Positions 24,285-37,116 of a stretch of DNA of 64,000 bases are shown one piece after another. Each line of letters starts with the position of its first letter. Positions within the stretch are counted from its first letter, which is position 1. The DNA is from Calliopsis andreniformis (Eukaryota; Arthropoda; Insecta; Hymenoptera; Andrenidae): NCBI RefSeq assembly GCF_051401765.1, contig NC_135066.1:22323501-22387500 (forward strand), given 5' to 3'. Below the pieces are notes generated by a model. It was not told where the DNA came from and did not search any database. It saw only the letters and a program-made list of their open reading frames with translations. A program made the translations under genes and the position numbers.

Positions 24285-25491
24285 ATGGAATCTTCTACTC
24301 AGAAAACTTCTCCTCAAATTTCCTATGCTCAGGTAGCTCAGAAGATACAATTTCCGACCAAAGAGCAGACCATAACCTTAGACGCTGTTGAAGGTATCTC
24401 AGTTCACGATTATACCATGACTATCAGAAAAACCATTGATCCAGTCAATATAAGATTCGTTTCCCAGATCTCTCAAGGTCGTGTCTGTTTGTACTTGAAT
24501 AGTAAAGAACTGGTGATAAAACTTACTGAGAATCAAACCAAAGTCAACATTGAACCTTACATTTTAGGAATTAGACCTCTAATTTCTAAATCCAAACGTA
24601 TTATTTTATCCAACGTTTGCCCTATTATACCGAATCAGGCTCTATTAGAAGAACTTACCAAATTACACATACAGCCTGTGTCCTCAATCACTTTTATAAG
24701 AGCAGGCATGAACCTACCAGGCTTTGTTCATATTTTCAGTTTTCGTCGACCAATGGTTATTCAACTTGAGCATGTCACAAAGTTACCTGAGTCTCTCCTG
24801 ATCAATTATGACTCCACCGATTACTGCATTTATTTATCTAGAGAAAAACTATTCTGTTTTCTGAGCAAAGAGGAAGGTCACTTAGCCAAATTCGGCAAGA
24901 ATTCCGACTCTTCAGCTACCTCGACTCCGACCATTCAAAACAATCCACCAATTCCTACTACTTCTGCTTCTAACACAAATGACGAGAACTATAACTCTAT
25001 CCCGGACAAAGGGGAGGATGTTCAGCCTTCACTGACCTTCCACCCCTGCCTGTGCCAAACGAGCCCTCTCTACGTCTTCCTCCAACGCTAGTCAAGGCCC
25101 GGATCTCTGTAATAGCTGTGTTTCCACGCCTATGAGAATGTCTAAAAGGTCCAAAATATATGGTGGTAAAAACTGTCTTAACGATATTGCCAATCTACTT
25201 CTTCCTCCGAAAGATTTAATTTCTTCAAATGCAGAGAAGTATTCGCTACACATGGAAAAACTCATTGGTTTTCATCATGCCCCTATTGGTTGGTCTGAAT
25301 TTTTAAAAGAAGCCCAGAATTACTCACCTAATATTCCAGCTCTAATTAATATGTTATCTGAGATTATCCCTTGTCTCACTAACAGAACTCTAAAGGCCTA
25401 CATACTCAAAATTAATAAACGTCTAATCAATCCGAATGATGCTGATTCCATTAACCTTAACTGCAGCTCTCATGAAGATTCCAACGCTTAG
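24285..25491 (+). pseudogene. LINE ORF1 (gag-like) with one frameshift and broken zinc knuckle
   Basis: The first 268 codons (24285-25091) contain a gag-like nucleic-acid-binding region followed by FCFLSKEEGHLAKFGKN. This matches a CCHC knuckle (CxxCxxxxHxxxxC) in which the second Cys is Ser and the last Cys is Gly. A frameshift at about 25030-25090 moves the rest into another frame, where 25132-25491 continues as a C-terminal domain (KRSKIYGGKN to the stop). The original ORF1 was about 400 codons. It would act as the RNA-binding chaperone of the element; here it is disrupted. It ends 15 bases before the ORF2 start. Confidence 0.7.
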
Positions 25492-25506
25492 TTCCCTGAG
25501 CTTACT

Positions 25507-28500
25507 ATGACGACAAACAGAAGGTCTCTAAGCATTTGCTTCTGGAATGCTAGGAAAGCCACAGCAAGACTGGACGAAATTAGAAGTATCTTATATACGG
25601 TCGACATCTTGGCCCGCGTCAAGCCTTGGCTCTTCTTGACAAGAACCTTCGATCTGCTCCTGGTTTTCTGACGCTCAGAAAAGATAGGACTCATTCAAGG
25701 GAAGGTGGTATCATCTTTTTCATTCGTAGAAACCTAGCCTACAGTAAGATATTAAATTTAGAGTTTCCGGACCAGTCTGTCGAATTATTGGGCATATGCG
25801 TAAGTAACGTTAGTTCTCCGCTTAATCTTAACAGTAGTAAACTCGAGGACTGTATCTTCATGGGGGATTTTAATGCTCATAATATTCTGTGGAACTGTGA
25901 TTACACAAGTTCTTATGGAGCCCGACTGGAGAGTGCCATTGACTCATTTAATTTTTGTTTGCACAACGCTGATACCCTCTCTCGCCTAGATGTTCACAGA
26001 AACAAAAGGTGTAATCTTGATTTGATTTTCTTTTCTATGTCTATCTCTGACAAAATCAGAGTAGATCTTTACGATGACATTCTGGGCTCTCATTATTTCC
26101 CTGTTTTTATCCGACTTGATACCGATAGATATCCATTTAAAAAAAAACTTTTAAGCTAAAATCTAAAAAAACAAATGGGACTTGTTCAGAGATTACTTGG
26201 AGGATTCTTATCATTCATTCCTATCATTAGATTATGATCTTTTACCTCCCAGTGACAAATATGAGTTTTTCATCAGAACTTTTACTAAAACAATCAAATC
26301 TGCCTCTTACTTCAACAAGGATACAACTCATTCAGCTGGGACGCTCAATCCGGCTCCCTGATGGGATTCAGATTGCAAAAAGGCTAAAAGACTCCGTCGT
26401 GCCTCTCTCAAAAAATGGAAACACTCCAATAAGTTAAAGGACTTAATCAATTATAAAAAACAAGTAGCCCCTCCTAGGGAAACTTTTAAAAGCAAAAAGG
26501 AGGCTTGCTTCAAAAAATTTCAGTAAAATATTTAAGAATAAATGGATTAACATTACTTCTCAGAGTCGCAGTAGTAATTTGTGTTCTAAACAAAACGTTG
26601 AAACTGCCTTAAACAAGATTAGCCCGGCTTGGGTATTAACTGATCCATCTTGTTTCCCACCTTAAGATAACGAATTTCTTGACTACCCCTTCGACTTCAT
26701 AGAATTTAATATCATTCTAGATTTAAAGTGGTCCACTTCTGCCCCGGGAATCGATGGCACTGATTTTGAAATTTTGTATGCTCATCACGAATTCCCAAAA
26801 AGTTGAAAGCACTTTTTCATCCATTTTATTAAAATGGCTGACAGTTGTAGTCTCAGACCTATCTCCTTAACCTCTTGTAGTTGCAAGCTGTTCGAAACCA
26901 TAGTCAAGATTAGGCTGGAATAGTGAATTGAAACTAATAAATTTCTTCCTCCCAGCTAACATGATTTCAGACAGAGCAAAGCCTGCATTGACAATTTAGT
27001 CTGTCTCTCACTGAAAGTCAATGAAGCCTTCTCTGAAAATAAACTGGTATTTGCCACCTTCCTAGATGTGAGTGGGATGTTCGACAACGTCAATGCTGAC
27101 ATTCTCATCTCCAAACTTGCTTTCCTAGGCTGCTGTCTGCCGCTTCTTCATTTCATCATGTTCCTTACTCACAAGAGATCCGTTATCTCTGAATTTATTA
27201 GTGAACCCAGAATTGTATGTAAAGAAGTCACTCCGAGGGGAGTTCTCAGTCCTCTCATATACTTTATATATTATTGACATTACAAAAAATGTTTCCTGCA
27301 ATACGTCTATTTTGCAATTTGCTGACGGCATGGCCGTATATACGAAATCCTAGTCTTTAGATTATGGTTTATCTTTAATTGAAATTGCCATCGAGTCGAT
27401 TAACATAAACCTGTGCAATCTTGGTTCAGATTTAAATCCTTAGAAATTAAAATCGGTAACTGCTTCATAAAGGATTGTCTTTCAGCTCGTTTTCTCGGTA
27501 TTACCTCTGATCGCAATTATCCTATAAAACTTATGTTGATATTATCTCAAAAAGATGTTTTAGAACTTAAACATAAAATAAATATCTCCGTGGAACCTAG
27601 TAGGGTTCTGATTCGGAGACTCTTCTCACTCTATATAAGGGTTTTGTTCATTCTGGTGTTGAATACGGTCTTTTCGTCTACATTCCTAATAGTAAATGTT
27701 GGTCGAAAAAAATTGAACGTATTCAAATTTCCGTATTAAAACGTGCCTGAGGCTACCGTATTTCTACCCCCACCAATATTATTCTGGCGGAGTCCGGGTT
27801 GCTGCTTCTGGAGGGTAAGGCCAGGTAACTGTTTCCTTGTTAAAGTTATGTCCAATTTTAAGTTTCACGTACAAGTCCATCATAAACTATATTATTTCTC
27901 TTCTTTTTGTATGAGCAATTTTAGGTCTAGATTATCGATATCTACACAGTGCATTAATGCAATACTCGGAAATCCCACGGAAGTGCAATCGCAGGGCGAC
28001 TGGGGTATTCATTGACATAGTTTTGACACACTCATCACTTCTATTACGTTTGAAGTCAGTTTAGGATATGCTGCATTTTCTTGTCATGATGCCAACTCTA
28101 CCTTTCTGTCCCGCATCAATAATCTCAACGCCATATCCATTTTTACGGACGGTAGCAAGACTTCTTCGGCTTGTATATGCCCTGAACTCAATATATCTAT
28201 GAAGCAAGCTATTGATTGCAATGCCTCTATTTTCACGACAGAGTGTATTACTCTTAATGATGTTCTTGATATTGTTTTACTTCATACGGACCACTAGTTC
28301 CTCATACTTTCGGACTCCCTCAGTGCACTGTCGTCACTGCAGTCGCCAAAAATTAACGTTAAAGTCAATCCGTACAATCTCGAAATCAAAAGAAAATTCT
28401 CTCTTTTTCATTTTATTTTCAATAACAGATTTATTAAATTTTTCTGGGTTCCATCTCAAGCAAGAATTACGGAGAATGAGAAGACTAATCGGGCTGTCAA

Positions 28501-28990
28501 GGAGGCTGCCATTTGTAACTCTCTATATATCATCCACATTCCTTTTACAGATCTTTATGCTTCATTTAGGAAAATAATGAAAGACAATACTAATGAATTT
28601 TTGAAAAAACGGTTTATTTAAGGGGAAAAGTTCTTTCATAATTTCTACAGTGGCTTCAGCCCTCCTTAGTTTGCTCACAAAAATCTCCAACGGAATTTTA
28701 TCGTTACAGTTAGTAAGATAAGGTTTAAGTATTACAACTTGTTCTTCTCCTTAGCCTGTATTGGTGTAATTAAAGAAGTAAATAAAGAAATGTAAATCCC
28801 CTATTGAAGACCTAAATCATGTTTTACGGTAATGTTTATTTTTAAGACCTACCGTTTGCCGTTGTACATATCCTTTTTTCAAAAACTGTAAGCTACAAAT
28901 TTGATTTTGCCTTCTCTAATATGTCATTTTGTTACTTTTGTGGCGGCGACAGACCGACGCCACGTTGTCGTCGAATGTTTAGACTAAGAT
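25507..28990 (+). pseudogene. LINE ORF2: endonuclease, RT, RNase H relic
   Basis: The start ATG at 25507 gives MTTNRRSLSICFWNAR, the N-terminus of an APE-type endonuclease. Further motifs are GDFNAHNILW (about 25862), DLIFFS and a decayed SDH (GSHYFPV). The usual ETWL block reads KPWL, so the catalytic Glu is lost. RT follows (APGIDG, LRPISLTSC, FATFLDVSGMFDNVN, GVLSPL) with YADD reduced to QFADGM-like sequence near 27320. RNase H is seen as IFTDGSKTS (28139), ILSDSLSALSSLQ and FWVPS (about 28443). A last HVL/zinc-like region is near 28800. Several stops and frame changes occur. Confidence 0.75.
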
Positions 28991-29349
28991 TTGGAATGAA
29001 CGACTGAATGTTAGCGGAGTGTATAAGGTTCGAGAGGATGTTTGGAAGCGTGTATCGAGTGTCGCGTAGAGTTTAGAGTGCAATCAATAAGAAAGAGAAG
29101 AGAATGACTGTGGAGAATGCGTCAGTGCGTGAATGAAAGAAAAAAGTTAGTCTGATTTTGAGAGGCGTAACGAGCGGACACGCGGACATCGCTAGTCTTG
29201 ATACAGCTCGAATAAACGGCACCAAATTTCAACCAGTTTATTACTTTCCGTCACTACCATTATCATTTACATCTTCACTAAACTTTCTATTGTATCCATT
29301 ATACAATTTGTTTGAATTCTTGTTCGTAACGTGTAGCTAAATAAGCCGT
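28991..29349. other. Short spacer, no recognised gene
   Basis: A purine-rich stretch (about 29000-29150) is followed by pyrimidine-rich sequence. It may be the LINE's 3' region, but I see no tail or duplication to prove it. Confidence 0.4.
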
Positions 29350-29928
29350 TTTTAGGGCTTACATGCTTTAATAAAAAATGAATGACGGTCGAAGAACTCT
29401 AGCATCGAAGTAATTAAAGAATGAGAATACAATTGATGTATTTTCTCTCATTGACGAGTTTGTCTGTGCGAGACATCCGTTGACCAAATCTTTAACGTTG
29501 AGAAACTTTCCCCAATTCGTATTTTTATGACGAGAACTTCCATATTTCCGTTGTTCCAATGTATCGAAAGATCTGTAAGGGTAGTCGCCACGCGATCCTT
29601 GCAACCTTCGGTTTCGGGTACCGTTGGCTCCTTCGAACTTGCAGGCAAATACCTGTGATCATAAACGGCCACATCTGCAAGACGCTCGTTACCGTTTCCT
29701 GTACTAATCGTATGTGCCGTTAATTTTCCCTATGAATTTGTCTGTGACTTTTTCGATCTGAAGAAGAGACTACCACCTCCACGAAAAAAAGTCTTCCTGA
29801 GAGAAAGACCCTCCCTCGGTCATACTAACTGACAAATCGAATTTGAGTATTTCAACCAAGTGATACCCCTAAGAAATTGCACCTAGAACGATGCGAGGGC
29901 AGGAGAAAAGAGACTTTGGAAAAACCTA
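29350..29928 (-). repeat. Rep-1 copy 2 (partial)
   Basis: It aligns to the left part of Rep-1 copy 4 (59750-60300). It contains minus-strand blocks MAVYDHRYLPASSKEP, VPETEG, NGNMEVLVIKIRIG and IWSTDVSHRQTRQ. Like copy 4, and unlike copies 1 and 3, it extends past ACTTCCATATTTCC by about 200 bases. It is cut off at 29928, where the mariner-like relic starts. Confidence 0.7.
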
Positions 29929-30614
29929 AGGTAATTCTCACTCGTCAAACGATTTGGAAGATAAAAAGGGCCAATAATTCTGTTTCCTAAAATGACAGCC
30001 CACATATTGATTGAAAAACGTCCTTGATTGAAATGTTGTATCATGGCGTGAGGATTTCGGTAATTCCATATTCTAACATTTTGTGTGTTTTGTAAACCGT
30101 GATTAGAAAAACTACTTTCATCGGTGAAAATAATATATTTTAATAAATTCTGATTTCGATGCAACTTTCGAAGTATCATTTGACAGAAACATTTTCGAAC
30201 ATCATAGTCAATATTTCGGAGGGCTTTGAACACTTTGAATTCGAAAAGGTCGGAGACCTTTTTCACGTATTATACGACGCACTGTCATATGTGAGATGCC
30301 GATACGATGAGCAATGTAACACAAACACATTACTGGGTATGATCGTGCAAGTGTAATGATTTATTCTTCCACACGCCAGTGCACACGCGGTCGAGCAGCT
30401 TCCCTATAATTTTATTAATGGAATTCAATACTGATTCTCCATCTTCAAAACGTTGGTCTAATCGTTGGAATTCCCGTCGATCAGGAACTTCTCTTACATG
30501 CCTTCCAATACGTGTAAGCCACACTTTATATATTTCGCGTGCTCTGGCATAGTTTCCAAATGCTTCATCTACCGCACGAAGCATATGCCGGATATGTATA
30601 TATTTTCGCACCAT
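29883..30614 (-). pseudogene. Mariner-like transposase relic (N-terminal HTH plus catalytic part)
   Basis: The minus-strand frame 30614-30330 starts MVRKYIHIRHMLRAVDEAFGNY and looks like the N-terminal DNA-binding part. The frame 30266-29883 has FTDESSFSNHG, NVRIWNYRNPHAM, FSINMWAVILGNRIIGPFYLP and ENYLRFFQSL. This is the region of the first catalytic Asp (FTDE) in this Tc1/mariner group. The two parts lie in different frames and the C-terminal third, with the last catalytic residue, is missing. Downstream of its N-terminus, at about 30940-31030, is a terminal region matching the relic at 6041-6858. Confidence 0.8.
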
Positions 30615-31030
30615 AATACTACACTACACATAAATGAACACTGTAACCAAAAGCTAGACGCAAACTACAAAATAGCGACAGTGGAGGTCACTCGAACTAT
30701 GTTCATGTGACCTTTAACGCTGTAGCGCTGTGTTTACATTCTCGCCATAACCGTGTTTATGGCAACAACTAGCATTTTAATTCGAAATCTCCAACTTCTA
30801 TAGATAATTCCGCATCAATTTCTGCCGAAACAATTCAATTTTGACCCATGGTTCCTAGGACACTTTTTATCTCCAGAATGCGTAGAATACAATACAATAA
30901 AAAAATTTGGCCTTGAAATTCAAGGTCAAGGAGAATTTTGCGGCAACTTTTTTTTACAGATCTTCATCGATCCGAAGATATAGAATACGCATATGACTGC
31001 CAAGACCAAACATTTCTTTACACCCTATAT
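29929..31030 (-). mobile_element. Mariner-like element, truncated
   Basis: The right end TTTACACCCTATAT with the preceding TTTTTTTACAGATCTTC and GATCCGAAGATATAGAAT matches the inverted left end of the element at 6041-6858. The left end was not found: sequence passes directly into Rep-1 copy 2. It holds the transposase relic on the minus strand. Confidence 0.65.
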
Positions 31031-31549
31031 ATAAAGGTTTTTGCCAACTCTCAAATGACATTTGAGGCACAATGTAAGATTCGGTGCTTTCCAACTACGC
31101 TTAAGATGACACAACTCTGCACAGCTAAAATGCTGTGTTCAATTTGGCGTGGCCAGGCAAGGTGAAGGTGTCGATGAATAAGAATTATTTAAAAACTGCA
31201 AACTAATGAAAGGGTATGCAATGTGTTAAAGCTTTATTGAAATTGATGAATTGGTTGTACGTCCGTGGAAAGCAAAGTATTGATGTCGATAAATGACTTT
31301 AGAATTATTTTACAACGCAATATAATGAAAATGTACTGATATTATCAGAGTTTTAAATTGACAAATTATCTGAAAGCCTGCGAGAGAGAAGGTATACGTA
31401 TTGATGATCTGAGAATACCTTGCCTGGCCACGCCAAGTTGAACACAGCATTTTAGCTGTGCAGAGTTGTGTCATCTTAAGCGTAGTTGGAAAGCACCGAA
31501 TTTTACATTGTGTCTCAAATGTCATTTGAGACTCGGCAAACACCTTTAT
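31031..31549. mobile_element. Fold-back element with about 130-bp inverted repeats
   Basis: Arms 31031-31163 and 31417-31549 are near-perfect reverse complements: both read TTTGCC, CTCAAATGACATTTGAG, CACAACTCTGCACAGC and GGCGTGGCCAGGCAAGGT. Within each arm TCAAATGACATTTGA and GCTAAAATGC-type short palindromes occur. The 253-base middle has diverged direct repeats (GTCGATGAATAAGAATTATTT near 31169 and GTCGATAAATGACTTTAGAAT near 31285). No coding region; the small frames seen on both strands are the arms. Confidence 0.85.
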
Positions 31550-34500
31550 GTACTTGCAGCTCATTTCGATGTCACATTTTTTTTATATTGTTTATTATCT
31601 TCTATTTTTTTGTGATTCATAATCTTTTTCTTATATGTATTTGATGGTACTTTTTTTCATCCTCGACTTTTTCATGTATTTGGCGTAATTTTTTTACTTT
31701 TTTGAAGTTTTTTGTTAGGATTTATTGCATGACCGTCATATTTTACTTTAGGATTGGAACGATTCGTCTCGTCTGGAATATCTCCTCATTTCATACGTAT
31801 AACATAAATACTCTATAATTTTTTTTTGTAAAGTTACGGTAGTTTTGTTACGTTTACTTTTTAAACTTTCTTTTGTCTGCCACTTTCTATGCGTATTTAG
31901 AACTAGAAACATGTTTTCCGAAGGGGACACAAGAGCGAGAGGGGAATTCCTTGATTCCACGTGGCACAGCCTATCTCCCCCTGCAATTAGTAAGGATGCT
32001 CTTATCTCGTAAATACTGTACATATACACGCTTCAATAAAAAATCAAAAATGAATACTAAAAACATTAACATTCGATGCGATGACACTGACACTTGACAC
32101 TGGAAGTTTTAATTTGAATTTTCTAATATGAACTTACGTCTTGTTATATTCTCGTTTTCTAAGAAGAAAGTTTTTCTAACTTCTTTCTAGCAAATATATA
32201 AATTCTATGTTATAGACGAAAATAAAGATATAAACCATATTTTCTGGAAGTGTATCCTATGACTTCCTGAGTAATAGCTACAAATACTAGCAATTTTCCT
32301 ACTGTAATATTATGTATTCCATCTTTTTCTTACAGGTATCTCGTTATGGGATAAAAATTGAGCAAAATGTAAAAACTATAATACCTGCGCATTTTACAGT
32401 TTAACTTCCTCCAAATCAAAGGTGACACAAATTGAGAGAGGGACAACGAAACAGAAAGCTGACAGTGCCCCAAATAGAAATATTTCCGAGTCGACGATTC
32501 ATTTTCTCCTAGCCATTCATTCCGAAGCGATAAATCCTCCACAAGCTCCCAAAACCATCGTTGGAAACGCAAACTCAACCGCACAAATAAACATCAGGGT
32601 CTAATTGATTTAACAGGAACTTAACAGAGAGCAAACTCGTGCAAACACTTAGCGGGTGAGCGACCCTGCCGACACGCTGCGCCGCTCGAAATTCCACCTT
32701 GAAACTTAATCGATTTCAGAATTACTTCGACACACTAATTCAGGATAGTTTTAGTGATTATCGTTGTAAACTAGCAATGACACTCTCGTGTATCTGTTCT
32801 AGCGACGAAACAACGAGTTCGATTGTCAGGAAGGAAAAAGTAAAACAGAAAAGAGTGGTAGGAAAAAAAGAAGGGTTAAAGTGGCGGATGGACGAGAGGT
32901 AACAATTAAAGGTAAGGGGATGTGCATGGGCGCGTAAAGTCATTAGCCTTAATTGGAGTGCGCCAGTCGGCTGTCAGCCGGTGAATAGATGACATACGTT
33001 TCGCGATATGTTCCGTTGTTCGAGAGAGAACGTCCAGCATCGTCCAAGCCAATCGATTTTACTTCCATACAGACGCATGGAAGCTACTCTAGAAATAATC
33101 GCGCAAGGATCTGCACTATCGTTACTTTATTCAAACTTACAAAGCAGCAAGAAGAGAACGTCCTGAGGAGGGTACACCGTCATTCATTCTTCCCAGCCTA
33201 CGAAGTAACAAAATAGCGACATACATAGGAGAATACACCATCCGTCGATTTAAAAAAAAATCGAATTCTTTTTTAATCTTTTTTTAAGCTTGAAGTGTGT
33301 AAAATATTCTGTCAGAGCGGATTATCATAATTTAAATATTTAAATCATCTTCAACTATTGGTTTCGGTACGTCTCATTTTGGTTTGTGGAGGGAACCGTA
33401 TTGACGTAAATTGGACTTCAGCTTGTAAAAATACGAACGTGAGAGCTGTTGCCAATTGGGATATGTCTCTCGATACTCGAAACATTGTAATGGAACATAA
33501 CATACTCCGGAATACTTGCCGAGAGACCGAAATAATTCAGAGAACTTTTAGCTTCGATAACTTCCTAAAGAATAAGTTTGGGGCATAAATATGTTAGTAC
33601 TTTTATTAGAGCCCAAAAAACTGCATCGATTGGTGCAGTCAAAGACAAAGGTTTCCATTAAAAAAAAAAAACTGCAGTTACATTTTTTTGATGCACCGAT
33701 GCACAAAAGTGCATAAAATTAGTTGCATATTATGCACCGTCTGATATCATCTAACTTTTACTTATAACATATTCCCAACCGTTTAGGAGGTACACCCTGT
33801 TCCAGTGCGTGGAACACCCTGTATAGAACAATTCAAAAGAAGACAATGAAGTTGAAAAACTTCAAGAGGCAGAAAATTTGCTGTATGGATGGGGAATGAC
33901 TGATTAAAAGCAAATTTCAAAACCTGTTTTCATCAGAGAAACATATTATCTCAAAACTTCTCTTACATTTTTCTCAAAACTAAGTACGTGTATGTCTTTT
34001 GAGATAATCACTATGAAATTTTCTGAATCACATATTCGCTATTCCCCAAATTTTACAGAAATGTTCTACATAAAGACATATATTTTTCAAATGTAACGTA
34101 CGATTTATTTGATATCTCATTATTAGTTATTTGCTTTTTTAAAAATGTTCAAGACGGATTCTTCGTTCTTAACATCGTCCGAAAAAATTAGAAGTTTTCA
34201 TCCAGCAGTTACATATGGAAAGAGTATCTCAACTCTACTCATTTTTATATGCTCAGGGTGATGTAGACTCTTATAATAGAACTTCAAGTAATCGCGCCCA
34301 GACAAAGCATGTAGGTGTAATATTCTAAGGTGCCCAATTTTCTTTTCATTAAATTGTTAATTATAGTTTGAGTTCCACGTCTATAATATTTTTGCACTTA
34401 TTCTATTGGAACGTAACTTCATAGCTACAGGATACAAACTGCTCATAGCTGGTCAAATAAAATTAATATTGATTTTCTGCACTCCTAAGCAATTTAATGA

Positions 34501-37116
34501 AATTGATACAAAATTTATTAAAAGAAACAAAGGGTAATTAAAAAATGTATCTCAGAATAGATTCTAAACTCTATTAACAAACAACACTTTTTCTATTTTT
34601 AAATCTGGGTAAATCCTAATAACTAATACTTTCACAATAAAAAGCCTGTAATAATCTTCAAACAGAAGATAATCCTGTATCGAAGCCCAAATTAGGCTCA
34701 CACAGAATTATCACCAACAAATCTCTTAAAATTCATCCTACACACTTCTTCTATTTCCAAAACAAAGTTAGCGAACCATGATAAACACTTCCATGGTGAA
34801 GAGCCTGTAACAGCCATCACATAGGTAGAATATAATCCTAAAAGAAAATCCGAATTAGCTTCGCACAGAACTTTTTACCTCGAAAAATTTCAGTAGCTGC
34901 CTATTCCATTCTTTATTTATTCTTTCTAAACCATCACATCACTGATGTCTTGGCGTTCCTCAAAGTTCTCACAATTCACGTTTCTCACACGAAACTTGAA
35001 GGAAGGTTCGAACCTGATGGGATCAAGCAGATGCAAAATATATACCTAGATGCATCGATGCATGTTCGTTTCAATATGCGCTGCAGATAAATTCGGACAA
35101 TGATAATACGTGCTCATAATGCTGATGGATAGGCAAGACACAGCACGAGTGATTCACAAATTTCCCCGCGTACCTCTGTCTGCCTGTTTTTGGCAGACGA
35201 AAGACATCACGTACGTGCGAGTGCAAGATGTATGGTAGGAGGAATATAACTCCACTCTTCCGTAGTTAAACTAGTTTATAACGGTTGCACAGAGCTGACC
35301 ACTCTACTGACTAACAGAATATACGCGTACCTCTCTTGCTCCTTGATGCAAACAAGTATTCCTGTATTTTATCGCGTGAACGGTCGCTAACTTCCACTTC
35401 GAACCGAGTTACTTCGCCTTAACAGGGGGGCCGTCATTTTTCCTTTGTTCGTCTGATGTTTCGTCGAAAGTCAATTAATGGAAAAGTGAAAAAAAGATGA
35501 TGAAGGTTAGCTGAAAAGTTTTATCGAATTTTTCGGGATTAAAAGGAAGGAACAACAAAGTTTACTACATGATTGACTTAATATTGAACATTAGTAATTT
35601 GTCCCTAAAAAGCTCGACATATTTTTATATCGAGTTGTATCTTATATTAAGTTGTCACTTAACTAACTGTAGAACTAAGTTTTGTGAATCATTATTGAAC
35701 GGAAAATATGATAATTGTACAGTTTAGTGACTGCTCCTAATTATGGCTACTTCGGTCCAGCTAATTTTTTAAACGCTTCAGCTCGTCACTAAAACGAGGA
35801 AACTCTCAATGGAGCTTGACAATTAATGTACTCTTTACTATATTTCTTTAAAAAAGTTACATACTAACAATTTTTTAAGATTTTACCTATACGTACATGT
35901 CAAAACCTATTTTAACCCTCCGAGTACTGCAGTCATGAGTACTATACCGGAGTCATTTCTGACTTACACGGTGACGGGTCAGTGTAGATGCGTATTTCAA
36001 ACAACGTTGTCAGACTGTCCAATCGGTCAGATTTCTCTTTCTATCCTTAGGAGCAAGCACGTCTTTCTCAGTGACTCGATGAAGCAGATTCCTTCATCTA
36101 CCAGACACTCCATGCTAAATTAATTACTTTTCTCGTATTCGTTTATCAATCTAAGGGATTCTGATAACGATTCAATATTGTACAGGCTTGCATGAAGTTG
36201 CGAGGTAATTTAAGACACTGTTTAACCTGCTCTGAATTCGAGTTAAATGAAGCCAAAACGTCCGCCATCTTTTCTCTGCGACAGGAACCTCTCTAAATCA
36301 CCAAAGGATTTGACACCTCTGTCAACTATCACTGAAATAACCCTAGGCGGCCCCGCTGAGAAGAAAAAACGACAGGCACCAGACAAAAATAGGAAATAAG
36401 GAAGGACTTGTAAGGACCACTATTAAGTATTCGTAGATAATTGGTTAAGCTTCGAGGAGTAGGGCGCGCGTTGCGTGGGAGAAGCACTATTCACGAGTTC
36501 GAGAAGCGATAACATCGTAAGTTAGAGGACTTGGCCACCAGGGCTCACCTCTAGAAAATCGGACTGTAGACTGTGTTTTATCGGCCGTACTCGAACCGTA
36601 TCCGTACCTTGAAAGTTAGGTATTCTAGGCAAGCAATATTTGTTTCTTCACTGAAGACCTCTCAAAATTTGTCAAAGGGGACCGTTTTTGTATGACCTCT
36701 TGAGTACGAGGGTCAAACGCCTCACAGCGAAGGACTTCACACCCGAAACACTTCAGTCCCAAAGATAAGGACAAGAATAGATCATCTAGCAATGAAAATT
36801 TTAATTTCTATCTTTCTTATTAGATCTTTATAGCAATATCAACGATCTATTTTTGCTAGTTTTCTGATGAAAATAATACCAAACGTGATATTCTAATTGT
36901 TTTTAATAGTTACCATAGAAAGAGTATTCGAATTCTGCGTAGTCCATGTTCGCCAGGTTCGTCCTCAGCTGTAGATGATGAAAATGTTTTGTCCAATTTT
37001 TTTACTCTCACCGTCTAAGATGGTATGAATGTATAATAGGGTATCATATTCAAAAGATGGGTACGGTCATATAAAAGCAAAAAATTGTCCCCAGAGCTCT
37101 GTATATATGTATATAT
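31550..37116. other. Long stretch without a recognised gene
   Basis: Only short frames lacking family motifs are seen. Mariner-type tips (ACACCCTGT) appear near 33787 and 33810 without a partner that I could pair. Poly-A and poly-T runs are common (for example 33658-33670). Host regulatory or intronic DNA is possible. Confidence 0.5.

Larger units (their letters stand above)
24079..28990 (+). mobile_element. Decayed RNase H-bearing LINE (I/LOA-like)
   Basis: In order it carries a short 5' region, ORF1 (24285-25491), ORF2 with endonuclease, RT, RNase H and a remnant of a C-terminal zinc region. The RNase H domain points to the I/LOA group of non-LTR retrotransposons. It starts directly after the LTR-B boundary at 24078; its true 5' end and its 3' end are not sharply defined and no target duplication was found. 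Many stops and frameshifts make it inactive. Confidence 0.8.

Noticed and set aside
31075..31540. Two similar small proteins encoded on opposite strands
   Set aside because: They are the two inverted arms of the fold-back element.
33658..33850. Pair of mariner-type tips (ACACCCTGT) as one small element
   Set aside because: Both tips point the same way and lie about 20 bases apart, so they do not bound an element.
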